The notes beneath the pieces are model-generated. The model was not told where the DNA came from and searched no databases. It saw only the letters and a program-made list of their open reading frames with translations. The translations under genes were made by a program, and so were the position numbers. From positions 248,001 through 312,000 of the forward strand of contig CBDEWC010000045.1 of NCBI GenBank assembly GCA_965243695.1: 64,000 bases of DNA, in the 5' to 3' direction. This DNA comes from JAKVCB01 sp965243695 (GTDB taxonomy: Bacteria > Planctomycetota > Planctomycetia > Pirellulales > Lacipirellulaceae). Shown one piece after another: positions 36,222-46,987 of the stretch (its first letter is position 1; every line of letters begins with the position of its first letter).

Positions 36222-36626
36222 ATTGCAGCTATGTTGCTGAAGAACATCCCGCGTCGCCGCGGCTAAAAGCTAGCATAAATCTGCGAGTTCAACCCGCGAG
36301 AGAAAAACCGTCGCGGCCTGGGGACCGACCTGGCTCAAAATCGTGCGGGGCAGCAGCGCTCAGATACAGCAACTACGACCTGCTTATCAATCGCTTTAAC
36401 CAACCTGCTAGCAAACAGGGTCTTTTTCATTTCCTGGCATTTTCTCCAGACAACACGCCCGATCCGGGCTCAATCTTTGGTCGAAATCGCGCCCGCAACC
36501 GGCGGCGGCAAGTTCATTGGTCTTTGCTAACCGCAGGGAATCTGGTACCTAGCTAGATTCGTGGGAGGCCCCGCGCGCCATTCCCGTTTCTTTGCCCTTT
36601 TAATCCATGCCTGGAATCAAGTTGCG
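36222..36626. other. 405-bp gap before the DUF11 gene
   Basis: No gene is supported. It contains CTAGCTAG (36549-36556) close to an in-frame GTG at 36561. That GTG would extend the DUF11 gene by 22 codons but gives no better start. Confidence 0.3.
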
Positions 36627-39161
36627 ATGTCCCAACATGGTCATAAATCAAGCGATTCACTCGAGGTTATTTCCTCGCAAACCGACGTAAATGAACAAAC
36701 GTTTGCGGCCGGTAAACCAGTAAGCAAAATCAAATATTGGCTTCCCAGACTTCTAGCAACGGCGATTGTATTCGCCGCTGCCGGCGTGGGTGTCTACGAA
36801 TTAAGTGGCCGCCTGCTCGTGCCGCAAGTGAACTTTGCCGGTAAAGCTACGGCTCCAACGGTTCAAAATGACCAAAAAGACTCCGGTTCAACGCTGGACG
36901 CCGTTACCAGCGCCTGGCTCGCTGAAGGAGAGTCCTCATCTGCAGCCCATACTGCTACAAGCCCGTTGGTCAACACAAGAGTTCAACTACCAACGGCCAA
37001 GGCATCCCTGCCCGAGGTCGAAACACTCCGCGAAGCTGCCACAGGACCTGACGTGGCTGGATCGACGGTAGACCTGTCCGAACAAGCACGCACTCAGAAT
37101 TTTGTGCCCGTCGGACTACCGACTAGCAACACGACATCGCTGGTCGCAATCACGGCAACTACAGCAGCCGAAGTGGTTGGAGATCGCTACGGGAATATTG
37201 GCAATTCAGAGCCCGATACGATCACGCGTGGGCAAGAACCAGCAACGCAGCAGGATCCATTGCCAAAAGATCCGTCACTTCCAACCGCCGACTCACTAAA
37301 ACCAAACCAGGCCTCCACGACCACACCTGATGTGGATTCGACAACAACTCCACCCCGGGATGCGGCGACTGAACGGGCGCGAAATGCGTTTGGAAGTGAA
37401 ACTCAGCCATCCTCCGGCCAGCGGTACGACAGTAAGGGCAGCAATTTGCCCGCGTCGTCCGCTGGAGACGGTCCACCCAACCCGTTTGCCCCGCAACCGG
37501 CGCCGCTCCCAACCCCTTCGCAAGAGGCGCAACCACTGGTACCACGTTCTGCCTCCTCAGCGACAAACCGTTACGATAACGAGCCGAAACAAACCAGTTC
37601 GCTCGAACCCAGTTCGCCTGACGGCGCGGCTGTCCCCTCATCGGCTGGTGCATTCCAGCAGCCCCAACCAGCCTCGCCAAAGAATCCGCTTGCCCCGCAC
37701 ACCGATGCCGCAGGACAAAACGGAGCTGGCGATGCAACCGCCCTGGATAGTGCGGAAACAACTGGGTTGGGTTACCCAGGTGAACAAGCCTTAGAAGGCG
37801 CGCAGCAGCCAGCCCTGTCGGTGCAGAAGATTGCCCCCACCGAAATCCAAGTTGGCAAACCGGCCAAATTTCGGATCCAAGTCCGCAACGTAGGTAATCG
37901 CCCTGCCAACGACGTGGTTGTCCGAGACCCGATCCCGCAAGGAACTCGCTTACTCGGTTCAACACCGCGGGCAGAGCTTATCAATGGCGAACTCTACTGG
38001 CAATTGGGCACACTTTCCGTTGGTGAAGAACGCGAACTGGAAGTCAACGCCATGCCAACGGCTGAAGGCGAGATCGGTAGTGTAGCAACCGTGACCTTCA
38101 CAACGCATGCATCTGTAAAAGTGCGTTGCACACTCCCCCAATTGGCTCTCCGACTTTCGGCACCTGATGAGGTCATGGTCGGCGGTGAGCAACGGGTAAA
38201 GATCGAACTACACAATCCGGGAAGTGGCGACGCGACTGGCGTCATCCTTTTAGAAAACGTTCCGGAAGAACTTCGGCATACCGCCGGCCCGGCCCTTGAA
38301 TTTGAGGTGGGCACATTACGCGCTGGCGAAACACGCAAGATGGAGTTGGTCCTTACTGCTGAAAAAGCTGGCCCCGTCATCAATCGAATTATTGCACGTG
38401 GCGATGGCGATCTGGAAGTTGAGCAGGAAATCAAGTTCGAGGTGATTGCCCCGGCATTGGAAATTGGCGTGGAAGGACCTGGGCGACGTTATCTCAATAA
38501 ACCTGCCACCTACACCGTACACGTAGGTAATCCTGGTACAGCAACTGCCAAGGACATTGAACTCACCACCAAGTTGCCCAAGGGGATGCGGTTCGTGCGA
38601 GCGAATAACCTTGGCGAATATGATTCCGCCACGCATGCCGTCTATTGGAGCCTGGCAGAACTTGGTAAAGGTACCGTCGGCGCGGTCAAATTGACCACAC
38701 TGCCCACGGTATCAGGAGACCACGAAATCCAAGTCGAAGGCAAGGCAAGCCAGGGATTAGAAGATCAAACAACCCAGCATATCCTGGTTGAAGGTATTGC
38801 AGCGGTCACCTTTAAGGTCACGGACCTCGAAGACCCGATTGAAGTCGGTAGCGAAACAACTTACGAAATTCACGTCATCAACGAAGGATCCAAAGCGGCA
38901 AATGACGTACAAGTCACCGCAACGCTCCCTGCGGGAATGAGTGTCGTTTCGGCCGAGGGAAAAACTGGCCATGCTATTCAATCTCAAACCGTCGTCTTCG
39001 AACCCCTTGAAAACCTCGCTCCAAAAGCAGATACGACTTTTCGAGTCACTGCTCAGGGAGTTCAACCGGGACACCAACGGCTAACCGTTCAAATTGGCCA
39101 TAGTGAGCTTACGGAGCCACTCCGCACCGAAGAAAACACGCGTGTATTTAGCAACGAATAG
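36627..39161 (+). CDS. DUF11-repeat cell-surface protein
   Basis: An 844-residue protein from ATG 36627. One membrane helix is near residues 37-58 (LLATAIVFAAAGVGVYELSG). It is followed by about 350 residues of low-complexity Pro/Thr/Ser/Ala/Gln, a likely cell-wall linker. The C-terminal half (about residues 395-844) holds four or more DUF11-like Ig-fold domains, each starting with a pattern such as VQVGKPAKFRIQVRNVGNRPANDVVVRDPIPQG and LEVGVEGPGRRYLNKPATYTVHVGNPGTATAKDI. Such domains occur in surface adhesins. Ends at 39161, converging with the deacetylase gene. Confidence 0.82.
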   Translation: MSQHGHKSSDSLEVISSQTDVNEQTFAAGKPVSKIKYWLPRLLATAIVFAAAGVGVYELSGRLLVPQVNFAGKATAPTVQNDQKDSGSTLDAVTSAWLAEGESSSAAHTATSPLVNTRVQLPTAKASLPEVETLREAATGPDVAGSTVDLSEQARTQNFVPVGLPTSNTTSLVAITATTAAEVVGDRYGNIGNSEPDTITRGQEPATQQDPLPKDPSLPTADSLKPNQASTTTPDVDSTTTPPRDAATERARNAFGSETQPSSGQRYDSKGSNLPASSAGDGPPNPFAPQPAPLPTPSQEAQPLVPRSASSATNRYDNEPKQTSSLEPSSPDGAAVPSSAGAFQQPQPASPKNPLAPHTDAAGQNGAGDATALDSAETTGLGYPGEQALEGAQQPALSVQKIAPTEIQVGKPAKFRIQVRNVGNRPANDVVVRDPIPQGTRLLGSTPRAELINGELYWQLGTLSVGEERELEVNAMPTAEGEIGSVATVTFTTHASVKVRCTLPQLALRLSAPDEVMVGGEQRVKIELHNPGSGDATGVILLENVPEELRHTAGPALEFEVGTLRAGETRKMELVLTAEKAGPVINRIIARGDGDLEVEQEIKFEVIAPALEIGVEGPGRRYLNKPATYTVHVGNPGTATAKDIELTTKLPKGMRFVRANNLGEYDSATHAVYWSLAELGKGTVGAVKLTTLPTVSGDHEIQVEGKASQGLEDQTTQHILVEGIAAVTFKVTDLEDPIEVGSETTYEIHVINEGSKAANDVQVTATLPAGMSVVSAEGKTGHAIQSQTVVFEPLENLAPKADTTFRVTAQGVQPGHQRLTVQIGHSELTEPLRTEENTRVFSNE

Positions 39162-39195
39162 CCTCGAGCGAAGGCCGATCTCCTTCCGGCCGAGG
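39162..39195. terminator. Weak bidirectional hairpin between convergent genes
   Basis: GGCCG (39173-39177) pairs with CGGCC (39187-39191), with CCTC (39162-39165) and GAGG (39192-39195) as outer arms across a one-sided bulge. There is no U-tract, so this is only a candidate. Confidence 0.3.
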
Positions 39196-39299
39196 GGCTA
39201 CAAAAGTCTGTCTCTCATTCCAGCAGAGGCTCCCTTTTGCCACCCCAGTCGCGCATCGACTTGTCGATGACGCAAGGCGCGCATCTTTCAGCGGAAAAT

Positions 39300-40265
<966 letters not shown>

Positions 40266-40331
40266 AGTTCAGGCAAATGCTTGGAGAAATCAGTGCCACC
40301 CTGGCGACTGGTCTTTCCGGTTTCCGCTCCT

Positions 40332-40408
40332 GCAACTCTCCCCCCAAAGGGCAACTCTCCCCCCAAAGGGCAACTCTCCCCCCAAAGGGCAACTCTCCCC
40401 CCGAAAGG
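40332..40408. repeat. Four tandem copies of a 19-bp repeat
   Basis: The unit GCAACTCTCCCCCCAAAGG starts at 40332, 40351 and 40370; a diverged fourth copy (389-408) contains a G insertion. It lies upstream of the deacetylase gene on its minus strand, between divergently oriented genes. The 19-bp period is not a multiple of 3. A dyad at 40412-40436 follows immediately. Confidence 0.8.
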
Positions 40409-40411
40409 GTA

Positions 40412-40436
40412 GGTCCAGTCCAGACCAGACTGAACC
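40412..40436. promoter_or_regulatory. 9-bp inverted repeat next to the tandem array
   Basis: GGTCCAGTC (40412-40420) pairs with GACTGAACC (40428-40436) with one mismatch around a 7-bp CAGACCA. It lies about 150 bp upstream of the deacetylase start and about 70 bp upstream of the promoter of the divergent gene. An operator is possible. Confidence 0.35.
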
Positions 40437-40502
40437 CTTCCGCTACGATAACACCGAAAATCGAACAGATCATCGGGTAGAGTGGGCAAAAAGAACGTAA
40501 AA

Positions 40503-40532
40503 TTGACAACTTTCGGTCGTTCTTGCTAGGAT
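40503..40532 (+). promoter_or_regulatory. Sigma-70-like promoter for the 40703 gene
   Basis: A consensus -35 TTGACA (40503-40508) and a -10 TAGGAT (40527-40532) are 18 bp apart. Predicted transcription begins near 40539, giving a leader of about 165 nt to ATG 40703. An inverted repeat CGCTG/CAGCG (40551 and 40579 region) falls in that leader. Confidence 0.55.
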
Positions 40533-40702
40533 GAAAGGAAGTGTTGGCCCCGCTGAATAAAGTGTCGCAACTCATTACAGCGATTGAATTTATCGTTCAA
40601 GCTGAGGTGGCGGGAATTGTGCGGCCGGTGCCTTGCGAATAGTCTGCGGTGCAGCCACGCTGGACCCAGGCACGTACGATCTTGTAGCAGAAGTGACCCA
40701 CC

Positions 40703-42130
40703 ATGGACCCATCCTCTAGCTTTCGATTGCCGGGGAACTTTTGCGGCCAGCTTGCCTGCGCTGCGGATTCTCCCCCCACCGACCAGCTCAATCACTCCTG
40801 CGGCTTGACCGCGGTGGTCTACGCAGTCGGGATGGTTATCTTGACGCTCAGTTGGTGCCCGGCAGAAGTCGCTGCAGCAGTCCAGCACCAATCGGACAAA
40901 ATCAACCCCCAGGCTCGGCTATTGAGATCGGTAGTGCAAAAATGCATTAAGGATTCGGAGACCTACACTGCCGAAAAAGCACGCTTCGACGAGTATTTCC
41001 AGACCTATCTTTTTCCTAGCATGACGCAAACCGATTCCAAATTTCTTGGCCTCCTGGGAGACCACCGCAAGGAGCTGTTGCAACGTTATCTTTGGGCATC
41101 GAAGAACCCTGATTTACAGAGCGACCTGACAAAAATGTCGTTCGACTTTGCGAAAAAGGTGGCTGGCAACCGGAATTACCATCCGGCCGTGCGATTGAAT
41201 GCAACGCTGCTGTTGGGAAACCTGGATGAAAAGTATTCGAACAAGGCCACTAATCCACCTACACCCTATCCTGCCGCAACACAAACTCTGCTAAAAATCG
41301 TCGAGTTGGCAGTAGATAACCATCCACTAGTGACCCCTCCGATATTGGCAGCGGCATTAATTGGATTGGAACGGCAAGCGCAATCTCGCAACAATTTGCC
41401 AGGTCCGGTGAAACAACAATTTCAACAAACACTACTGGGAATCGTCAACCAGCCGGAATTGTCGAAATCGATGGATCCCGACGTGCAATACTGGCTGAAA
41501 CGAGTTGCCGCAAGTGCGTTGGCCGAACTACACGAAACGGGTAAGGACAACCAAGTCGTGACCGGCCTTCTATCGTTGATCACTGCTCCGGAGATGCCGT
41601 TGGACGATCGTTGCCAGGTTGCAGTCATGGTCACGAAAATTCCCTTGGAGGGAAAACAGGTGAATACGGACGCAATCGCCCAGGGACTTCTCTTGTTAAC
41701 TCAAACTGTGGTCAACAAAGTCGCAGAAAAGGCTATTGAATTTGAGGACCTGCGAATTGGGAAAGGCCCCGGACGTGTCAACCTGCCTGGTCGCAGAATG
41801 GGCATGGAAAAACTTGAATTCGACCGCCGCCGCATACTCAGTCAGCTGAAAAACGTTGACACCGCCTTATCGGCAATTGAACCCCTAACCTCTGAAAAAG
41901 TTCAAGTCACAGTGGGCAACGTGTTGACCGCACTTCAGCCCGTACAAGAGGCTGCCCAAAATGAAGAAGTCTCGGATCTAAAATTTACGGAATACGTCCG
42001 CCAAATGGCAGCGGATGTCAGCTTGGCAGTGGAACTGGGGTTGTCCGAAGAACAAGATCCTGTCACCCCCAAAAGTCAGGATGCCAAAAGCCAAGATGAC
42101 CTAGATCTGGAAGACGAAGCCACCAATTAG
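40703..42130 (+). CDS. Secreted helical-repeat protein, unknown
   Basis: A 475-residue protein. A hydrophobic segment near residues 35-52 (TAVVYAVGMVILTLSW) could be a signal anchor. Residues 120-330 are helical and look HEAT-like (PAVRLNATLLLGNLDEK, PILAAALIGLERQAQ, YWLKRVAASALAELHETGK). A Gly/Pro-rich stretch (IGKGPGRVNLPGRRMG) follows, and the C-terminus is acidic. I recognise no specific family. It follows a good promoter, so expression is likely. Converges with the DUF6580 gene. Confidence 0.6.
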   Translation: MDPSSSFRLPGNFCGQLACAADSPPTDQLNHSCGLTAVVYAVGMVILTLSWCPAEVAAAVQHQSDKINPQARLLRSVVQKCIKDSETYTAEKARFDEYFQTYLFPSMTQTDSKFLGLLGDHRKELLQRYLWASKNPDLQSDLTKMSFDFAKKVAGNRNYHPAVRLNATLLLGNLDEKYSNKATNPPTPYPAATQTLLKIVELAVDNHPLVTPPILAAALIGLERQAQSRNNLPGPVKQQFQQTLLGIVNQPELSKSMDPDVQYWLKRVAASALAELHETGKDNQVVTGLLSLITAPEMPLDDRCQVAVMVTKIPLEGKQVNTDAIAQGLLLLTQTVVNKVAEKAIEFEDLRIGKGPGRVNLPGRRMGMEKLEFDRRRILSQLKNVDTALSAIEPLTSEKVQVTVGNVLTALQPVQEAAQNEEVSDLKFTEYVRQMAADVSLAVELGLSEEQDPVTPKSQDAKSQDDLDLEDEATN

Positions 42131-42181
42131 CGGACGGTTGTCAACCTTCTTAGTAAGAGCAGTCCCGCAGCTCTCAAACCG

Positions 42182-42793
42182 CTAGGATTTTGGGTCGGAC
42201 CGAACTGCAGCCTGAGCCCTTTGGCCTGCTGGCAATCGGGCCAGCGCCAAGCACCCGAAGATCACGACCAGATAAAACACATCCCCCACAAGCATCGTGC
42301 GGAAAAAGGGGACTGCAGCCAGATAGCACTCCGTTAATCCGCCGAGTGTCTTCTCATAGTGGCTCTTGAACCACCACACTGCAAAATTTGTGGTCAGGAA
42401 AAAAATGGCTGCGGGTAACAAACCGCAAGAGACCCAACGCACTGCAGTTGCGGCAGGGCGACTTTCCTGCCTCAACGATCTGCCCAGCCACACTGGCAAG
42501 ACCATGGCCACATAGGTCACGATCAGTACGCCAAGCTGATCATACGCTGGTAATGCCAAATCGCTAATCGCCAGACAGCCCACCGGTACCAGAACGGCAA
42601 TAGGCCATCGGGCAAAATAGTAGCCAGCAAAGATCGTGACCGCAGCAATCGGCGTAAAACACCAATCGGGCTGAGCCCAGCGACCACACACCCCAATTGC
42701 CACCAGTAACCCAAAAACCAAGAGATCACGGCCGATCTCCGCGAGATGTTTGTCTGGAGATCCTGATACCAGGGGCGTATTGCTACGAGACAT
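42182..42793 (-). CDS. DUF6580-like integral membrane protein
   Basis: A 203-residue membrane protein from ATG 42793; the frame extends upstream into the DUF4430 gene, so I use the shorter start. About five membrane helices are seen. The stretch CFTPIAAVTIFAGYYFARWPIAVLVPVGCLAISDLALP resembles the FTPIAALALFAG start of the DUF6580 family, which is predicted to be related to ECF-transporter substrate-binding components. Function unknown. It is next to a DUF4430 protein, in the order DUF4430 then DUF6580, with about 78 bp between them. Confidence 0.65.
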   Translation of the reverse strand: MSRSNTPLVSGSPDKHLAEIGRDLLVFGLLVAIGVCGRWAQPDWCFTPIAAVTIFAGYYFARWPIAVLVPVGCLAISDLALPAYDQLGVLIVTYVAMVLPVWLGRSLRQESRPAATAVRWVSCGLLPAAIFFLTTNFAVWWFKSHYEKTLGGLTECYLAAVPFFRTMLVGDVFYLVVIFGCLALARLPAGQRAQAAVRSDPKS

Positions 42794-42870
42794 CGCAATT
42801 TTCCGTTCGCTGTGTGTTTGTGTTTGATCTGGCGGAATACCACAACCGGCCGACCACTCGTGGGCCAATT

Positions 42871-43371
42871 CTAGTCTTGGGGTGCAAACTTCCACAAGAC
42901 GCGGTCACCCGCCTGGAGCCGAAAGATACCACAACTTCGGTCAGCCCGCTCGTTGTTGACCCAATACTGCCAAAAATGTTGCTTTAGCCGATCAGCGGCT
43001 AGCCCATCAATACTAATCAGAAAAGTGGCTTCACCCTCTCCTACCTTTCGAAAAGTGATCCCTGGCCGGAAATGAACCGCCGTCTCTAGCAAATCAAGCA
43101 CAGTCATATCCGCTTGCCAGGGAAGCGAATCAAAACGGCATTGGACCCCATTTCCAAAGTCAATCGTCAACGCAACCGACTCCTCAGTGACCGGTGGGGT
43201 CGGCTTCCAGCCTTTTTCATGGCCAGCTGCCAAAATACGGCCTCCTGGTGCATCGGAAGAGCCGGTCGAGCCGCTGGAACGGTGAAACAGGCCCCTAGAG
43301 CCAACAACGCCTGCCAGCACGCAAGCGAGCAAAACTGGCAGGACCCACCAGGGCGAATTCGTATTGTTCAT
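42871..43371 (-). CDS. DUF4430 (transcobalamin-C-terminal-like) membrane-anchored protein
   Basis: A 166-residue protein from ATG 43371; a GTG at 43386 would add 5 residues. A membrane anchor is at residues 9-25 (WVLPVLLACVLAGVVGS). The domain near 65-166 (VALTIDFGNGVQCRFDSLPWQADMTVLDLLETA, FWQYWVNNERADRSCGIFRLQAGDRVLWKFAP) matches DUF4430, the fold of the transcobalamin beta domain. It may display a ligand-binding domain outside the membrane. The neighbour is a candidate transporter-like membrane protein. Cobalamin or corrinoid binding is a guess. Confidence 0.7.
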   Translation of the reverse strand: MNNTNSPWWVLPVLLACVLAGVVGSRGLFHRSSGSTGSSDAPGGRILAAGHEKGWKPTPPVTEESVALTIDFGNGVQCRFDSLPWQADMTVLDLLETAVHFRPGITFRKVGEGEATFLISIDGLAADRLKQHFWQYWVNNERADRSCGIFRLQAGDRVLWKFAPQD

Positions 43372-43594
43372 GGTCACACTGCTCACGCCTCCAACATCGA
43401 CGGCAAGGCCTCAATCGTCAACCGGTCCAAACGACCAGCCGGTAGCCAGCAGGGGGCGTTGGCTAGACGACCCGTTTCCAGAGCAGAGTCTCCTAGCCGC
43501 CACAAACCAACTACGGTATTCTTGGAAGGCCCAAGGCCGTGGGGATGTCATCCCTGGTTGACGACCGCTGAATTCCTGACGTAGAGGTCCCGTG

Positions 43595-45781
43595 ATGGCG
43601 GAAAATCAAACAATCACGCTATCGTTTCCCGAGCCTGACATTGCTCTGCTCACGATTGATGCCCCGAATAATAGCGTGAACCTGCTCTCTCGAGCAGTAA
43701 TGGACGAATTGGAAGGGCAGCTGGACGAAATAGATGCTCGTGGGAACGTCGCAGGACTTATCCTGCGATCAGGTAAGCCAGGCATGTTCATTGCCGGTGC
43801 CGACCTCAAAGAGTTCATCGCCTGGATTGACTCCACTTCCGACGAAGTCGTCTCGGTAGCACGGCGTGGGCAGCAGCTTTTTTCGCGGCTGGCTACCAGC
43901 GACTATCTGTCCATCGCCACTATTGACGGGATCTGCGTTGGCGGGGGGGCTGAACTGGCAATCTGGTGTGATCGGCGCATCATGAGTCGTTCAAACAAGA
44001 CAAGCTACGGATTTCCCGAAGTGAAACTAGGTCTTTTCCCCGGCTGGGGAGGCACCGCCCGCACCCCGCGGATCATCGGGCTCTCGAACGCGGTGGAATT
44101 AATCACCGGTGGGGAATCACTGGATACCGATGCGGCACGGGTAATGGGGCTGGCCGACGATGTCATCGAAGCGGCAGACGAAGAAGTGGCCGAGCGACTG
44201 GTCGAGGCAGGCATCAGGATGGTTCGAGCGGAACAACTCTCGGGTGACTTTCGTCGCGACCGGAGGCGTTGGTCAGCGCCAATCTCCCTGAGTGAAACCG
44301 AACTTGGCTTTCTGGGGGCCACCGCCAGCGGATACATCCAGGGACAAACCAAAGGACATTATCCCGCTCCCATGGCTGCCTTGGAACTGATGCTTGGCGC
44401 AACAAGCGTTGACCTGATGACTGCCTGCGAGATGGAGGCAACCGGCTTCGCAGAATTATTTGGTTCAGCGGTCAACCGGTCCCTTCTAAATGTGTTTTAC
44501 TTGCGCGATCGCAACAAGAGAGACCCCGGCATTGCTAGCCAGGCGACTCCGGGAAAAATCAGTTCGGCGGCATTGATCGGTGCTGGCATCATGGGGCAAG
44601 GAATTGCGGCAGCGAATGTAAAACGCGGTATCCGTGTCACGTTGAATGATGCCAGCCAGGACGCGCTGGCTCGGGGAGTCCAAGGCATCCTGAGTGAAGT
44701 CTCGTACAACAAGAAATCGAGGAAGGCGGATGTCGACCGAACCCTGGAAATGGCGCCGCTGGTCAACACAACCACCGTGGATGAAGAGATTTGTGCAGCT
44801 GACGTGGTGATTGAAGCGATCCTCGAGAACTTTACGGTCAAACAAGAACTTTTTGCCCGCCTTGAACCGCAACTTCGGGAAGATACGATTCTTTGCTCAA
44901 ATACTTCGAGCATCCCCATCACCAAACTCGCCGAGGGGCTCAAGCATCCCGACCGTTTTTGTGGGCTTCATTTTTTCAACCCGGTTCGCAAAATGCCTTT
45001 GGTGGAAGTCATTCGGGGTGCTCAGACCAGCGATCAGACCATCGCCACGGCGGTTGCCTACGCTAAAAAACTCGGTAAATCCCCGATCGTGATGAACGAT
45101 GGCCCTGGATTTCTGGTCAACCGGTTACTGCTGCCATACATGAATGAAGCAGCCCTGCTGCTCTCGTCAGGAGTGGCCATCGGAGACGTTGAAAGGGCCG
45201 CCAAGACGTTTGGGATGCCGATGGGACCGATCACGTTGTACGACGTGGTTGGGATCGATACCTGCGTCCATGCAGGTCGGGTTATGCTCGACGCATTTCC
45301 CGATCGCATGGTGGCCGCTGAAATCACCTCAAAACTTTTCGAGACAGGCCGCTTGGGACAAAAAAATGGCAAGGGGTTCTTTGATTACAACCGTCGCAAA
45401 AAAGGAAAAGGCCAGGAAAGTACCATCGTCGCGGAAATAATTGAAGCGACGATCACTGAACGTCAAGAATTCACACCAGACCAAATTACCGAACGGATGT
45501 TCTTCCCCATGCTGCTCGAAGCAACCCGCATTATTGAAGACAACCTGGTTCGTGACCTTCGCGATATTGACCTCGCCTTGATCTTCGGAATCGGCTTTCC
45601 TCCTTTCAAGGGTGGTTTGCTCTTTTGGGCTGATTCCATCGGGCCAGCAACACTTCTTGAAAAGCTCAAACCTTATGAATCGCTTGGCAAACGGTTTGAG
45701 CCTACCGGAGTACTGTGCGAACTCGCAAAAGACGGTAAAAAATTCTATGACCTGGCCAAAAATACGGGAAGCAAACCATGA
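43595..45781 (+). CDS. fadB: Fatty-acid oxidation multifunctional protein (enoyl-CoA hydratase/3-hydroxyacyl-CoA dehydrogenase)
   Basis: A 728-residue protein from ATG 43595, with AGAGG (43584-43588) as Shine-Dalgarno; a GTG at 43592 adds one residue. The N-terminal hydratase has the oxyanion region GKPGMFIAGADLKEF and the two catalytic Glu in GGGAELA and YGFPEVKLGLFPG. The dehydrogenase follows: NAD-binding ALIGAGIMGQGIAAANV near 330, catalytic His in GLHFFNPVRKMPLVEVI, and GFLVNRLLLPYMNEA. The order matches FadB/FadJ. Two steps of the beta-oxidation spiral are performed. Stop and start of the thiolase gene overlap (ATGA), so this is an operon. Confidence 0.93.
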   Translation: MAENQTITLSFPEPDIALLTIDAPNNSVNLLSRAVMDELEGQLDEIDARGNVAGLILRSGKPGMFIAGADLKEFIAWIDSTSDEVVSVARRGQQLFSRLATSDYLSIATIDGICVGGGAELAIWCDRRIMSRSNKTSYGFPEVKLGLFPGWGGTARTPRIIGLSNAVELITGGESLDTDAARVMGLADDVIEAADEEVAERLVEAGIRMVRAEQLSGDFRRDRRRWSAPISLSETELGFLGATASGYIQGQTKGHYPAPMAALELMLGATSVDLMTACEMEATGFAELFGSAVNRSLLNVFYLRDRNKRDPGIASQATPGKISSAALIGAGIMGQGIAAANVKRGIRVTLNDASQDALARGVQGILSEVSYNKKSRKADVDRTLEMAPLVNTTTVDEEICAADVVIEAILENFTVKQELFARLEPQLREDTILCSNTSSIPITKLAEGLKHPDRFCGLHFFNPVRKMPLVEVIRGAQTSDQTIATAVAYAKKLGKSPIVMNDGPGFLVNRLLLPYMNEAALLLSSGVAIGDVERAAKTFGMPMGPITLYDVVGIDTCVHAGRVMLDAFPDRMVAAEITSKLFETGRLGQKNGKGFFDYNRRKKGKGQESTIVAEIIEATITERQEFTPDQITERMFFPMLLEATRIIEDNLVRDLRDIDLALIFGIGFPPFKGGLLFWADSIGPATLLEKLKPYESLGKRFEPTGVLCELAKDGKKFYDLAKNTGSKP

Positions 45782-46950
45782 AGCAAGCCGTCGTCGTTGA
45801 TTGCTACCGCACACCTATCGGGCGCGCCCATCCAGAAAAGGGTGTGTTCCGCGATGTCCGCTCGGACGACCTGGCTGTCGAAGTTGTGCGGGCCCTGGTT
45901 GACCGCAGCGGGATTGATCCTGCTGCCATCGAAGATGTCATACTCGGAAATACCCAGCAGCAGCGAGAACAGGGATTTAACGTTGCCCGCAATGTGAGTC
46001 TGATGGCAGGCATCGCCGTAGAAGCGGGTGGAGCAACGATCAATCGACTCTGTGGCAGCAGTCTGCAGGCACTGAACCAGGCATCTCACGCCATCATGGC
46101 GGGCTTCGAAGATGTCCAAATCGTGGGTGGCCTGGAACACATGCACCATATCGCACTGGATGCCGGCCTTGATCTCAACCCGAAACTCTTCCAGCGGACC
46201 AGCAAGGGTGCCCTCATGATGGGGATTACTGCCGAATTTCTCGCACAAATGAATGGCATCTCACGTGAACAGCAAGACCGGTTCGCTCTGGAAAGCCACC
46301 AGAAAGCGACAGCCGCCTGTGTAAACAAGGAATTTGATCGGGAACTGGTCCCCGTCTGGGGACGCAATGAAGCAGGTGAAAAAGTCCTTGTCGACCGGGA
46401 CCAGTGCGTCCGGGGAGACACCAGCATGGAAGCCCTGGCGTCCCTCAAGCCGGCATTCATGCCCGGGATGGGAACGGTTACCGCCGGTAACAGTTCACCG
46501 TTGAACGATGGTGCGGCAGCCATGCTCGTTATGTCTGACGAACGTGCCAAGGAACTGGGCCTGACTCCGCTCGTTCGCGTGCGGGCAACAGCCGTGGCCG
46601 GAGTCGATCCGTGTGTGATGGGCACCGGTCCCGTGCCGGCAACGCAGAAAGCACTCCAACGGGCGGGCTTGACGCTGGAGGATCTTGATCTGATTGAGCT
46701 CAACGAGGCCTTCGCCGCCCAGGCGCTGGCGTGCATGCAAATGCTCGATAGTAACGGTCAGGCTTGCGACCCCGCCAAAGTGAATGTTCGCGGTGGGGCA
46801 ATCGCTATTGGGCATCCGCTCGGTGCCAGCGGTGCCCGCATTGCCACAACGCTGATCCATACCATGATCGACCGCGATGCCAAGTTCGGTCTGGCGACGA
46901 TGTGCATCGGTGTTGGCCAGGGCATCGCCACAATTTTCGAACGTGTTTAA
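45778..46950 (+). CDS. fadA: Acetyl-CoA acyltransferase (thiolase)
   Basis: A 390-residue thiolase. The acyl-accepting Cys92 is in NRLCGSSLQAL. The catalytic His is in GGAIAIGHPLGASGAR and the second Cys in ATMCIGVGQG near the C-terminus. The protein cleaves 3-ketoacyl-CoA to acetyl-CoA and a shortened acyl-CoA. It overlaps fadB by 4 bp, with no other Shine-Dalgarno needed. The convergent neighbour is uvrA (37 bp between stops). Confidence 0.94.
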   Translation: MKQAVVVDCYRTPIGRAHPEKGVFRDVRSDDLAVEVVRALVDRSGIDPAAIEDVILGNTQQQREQGFNVARNVSLMAGIAVEAGGATINRLCGSSLQALNQASHAIMAGFEDVQIVGGLEHMHHIALDAGLDLNPKLFQRTSKGALMMGITAEFLAQMNGISREQQDRFALESHQKATAACVNKEFDRELVPVWGRNEAGEKVLVDRDQCVRGDTSMEALASLKPAFMPGMGTVTAGNSSPLNDGAAAMLVMSDERAKELGLTPLVRVRATAVAGVDPCVMGTGPVPATQKALQRAGLTLEDLDLIELNEAFAAQALACMQMLDSNGQACDPAKVNVRGGAIAIGHPLGASGARIATTLIHTMIDRDAKFGLATMCIGVGQGIATIFERV

Positions 46951-46987
46951 GCACTAGCGCATCGCACCACGCCAGTCCGTTCTTGCT

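Noticed and set aside
40332..40408. CRISPR array
   Set aside because: The 19-bp units are contiguous, with no spacers.
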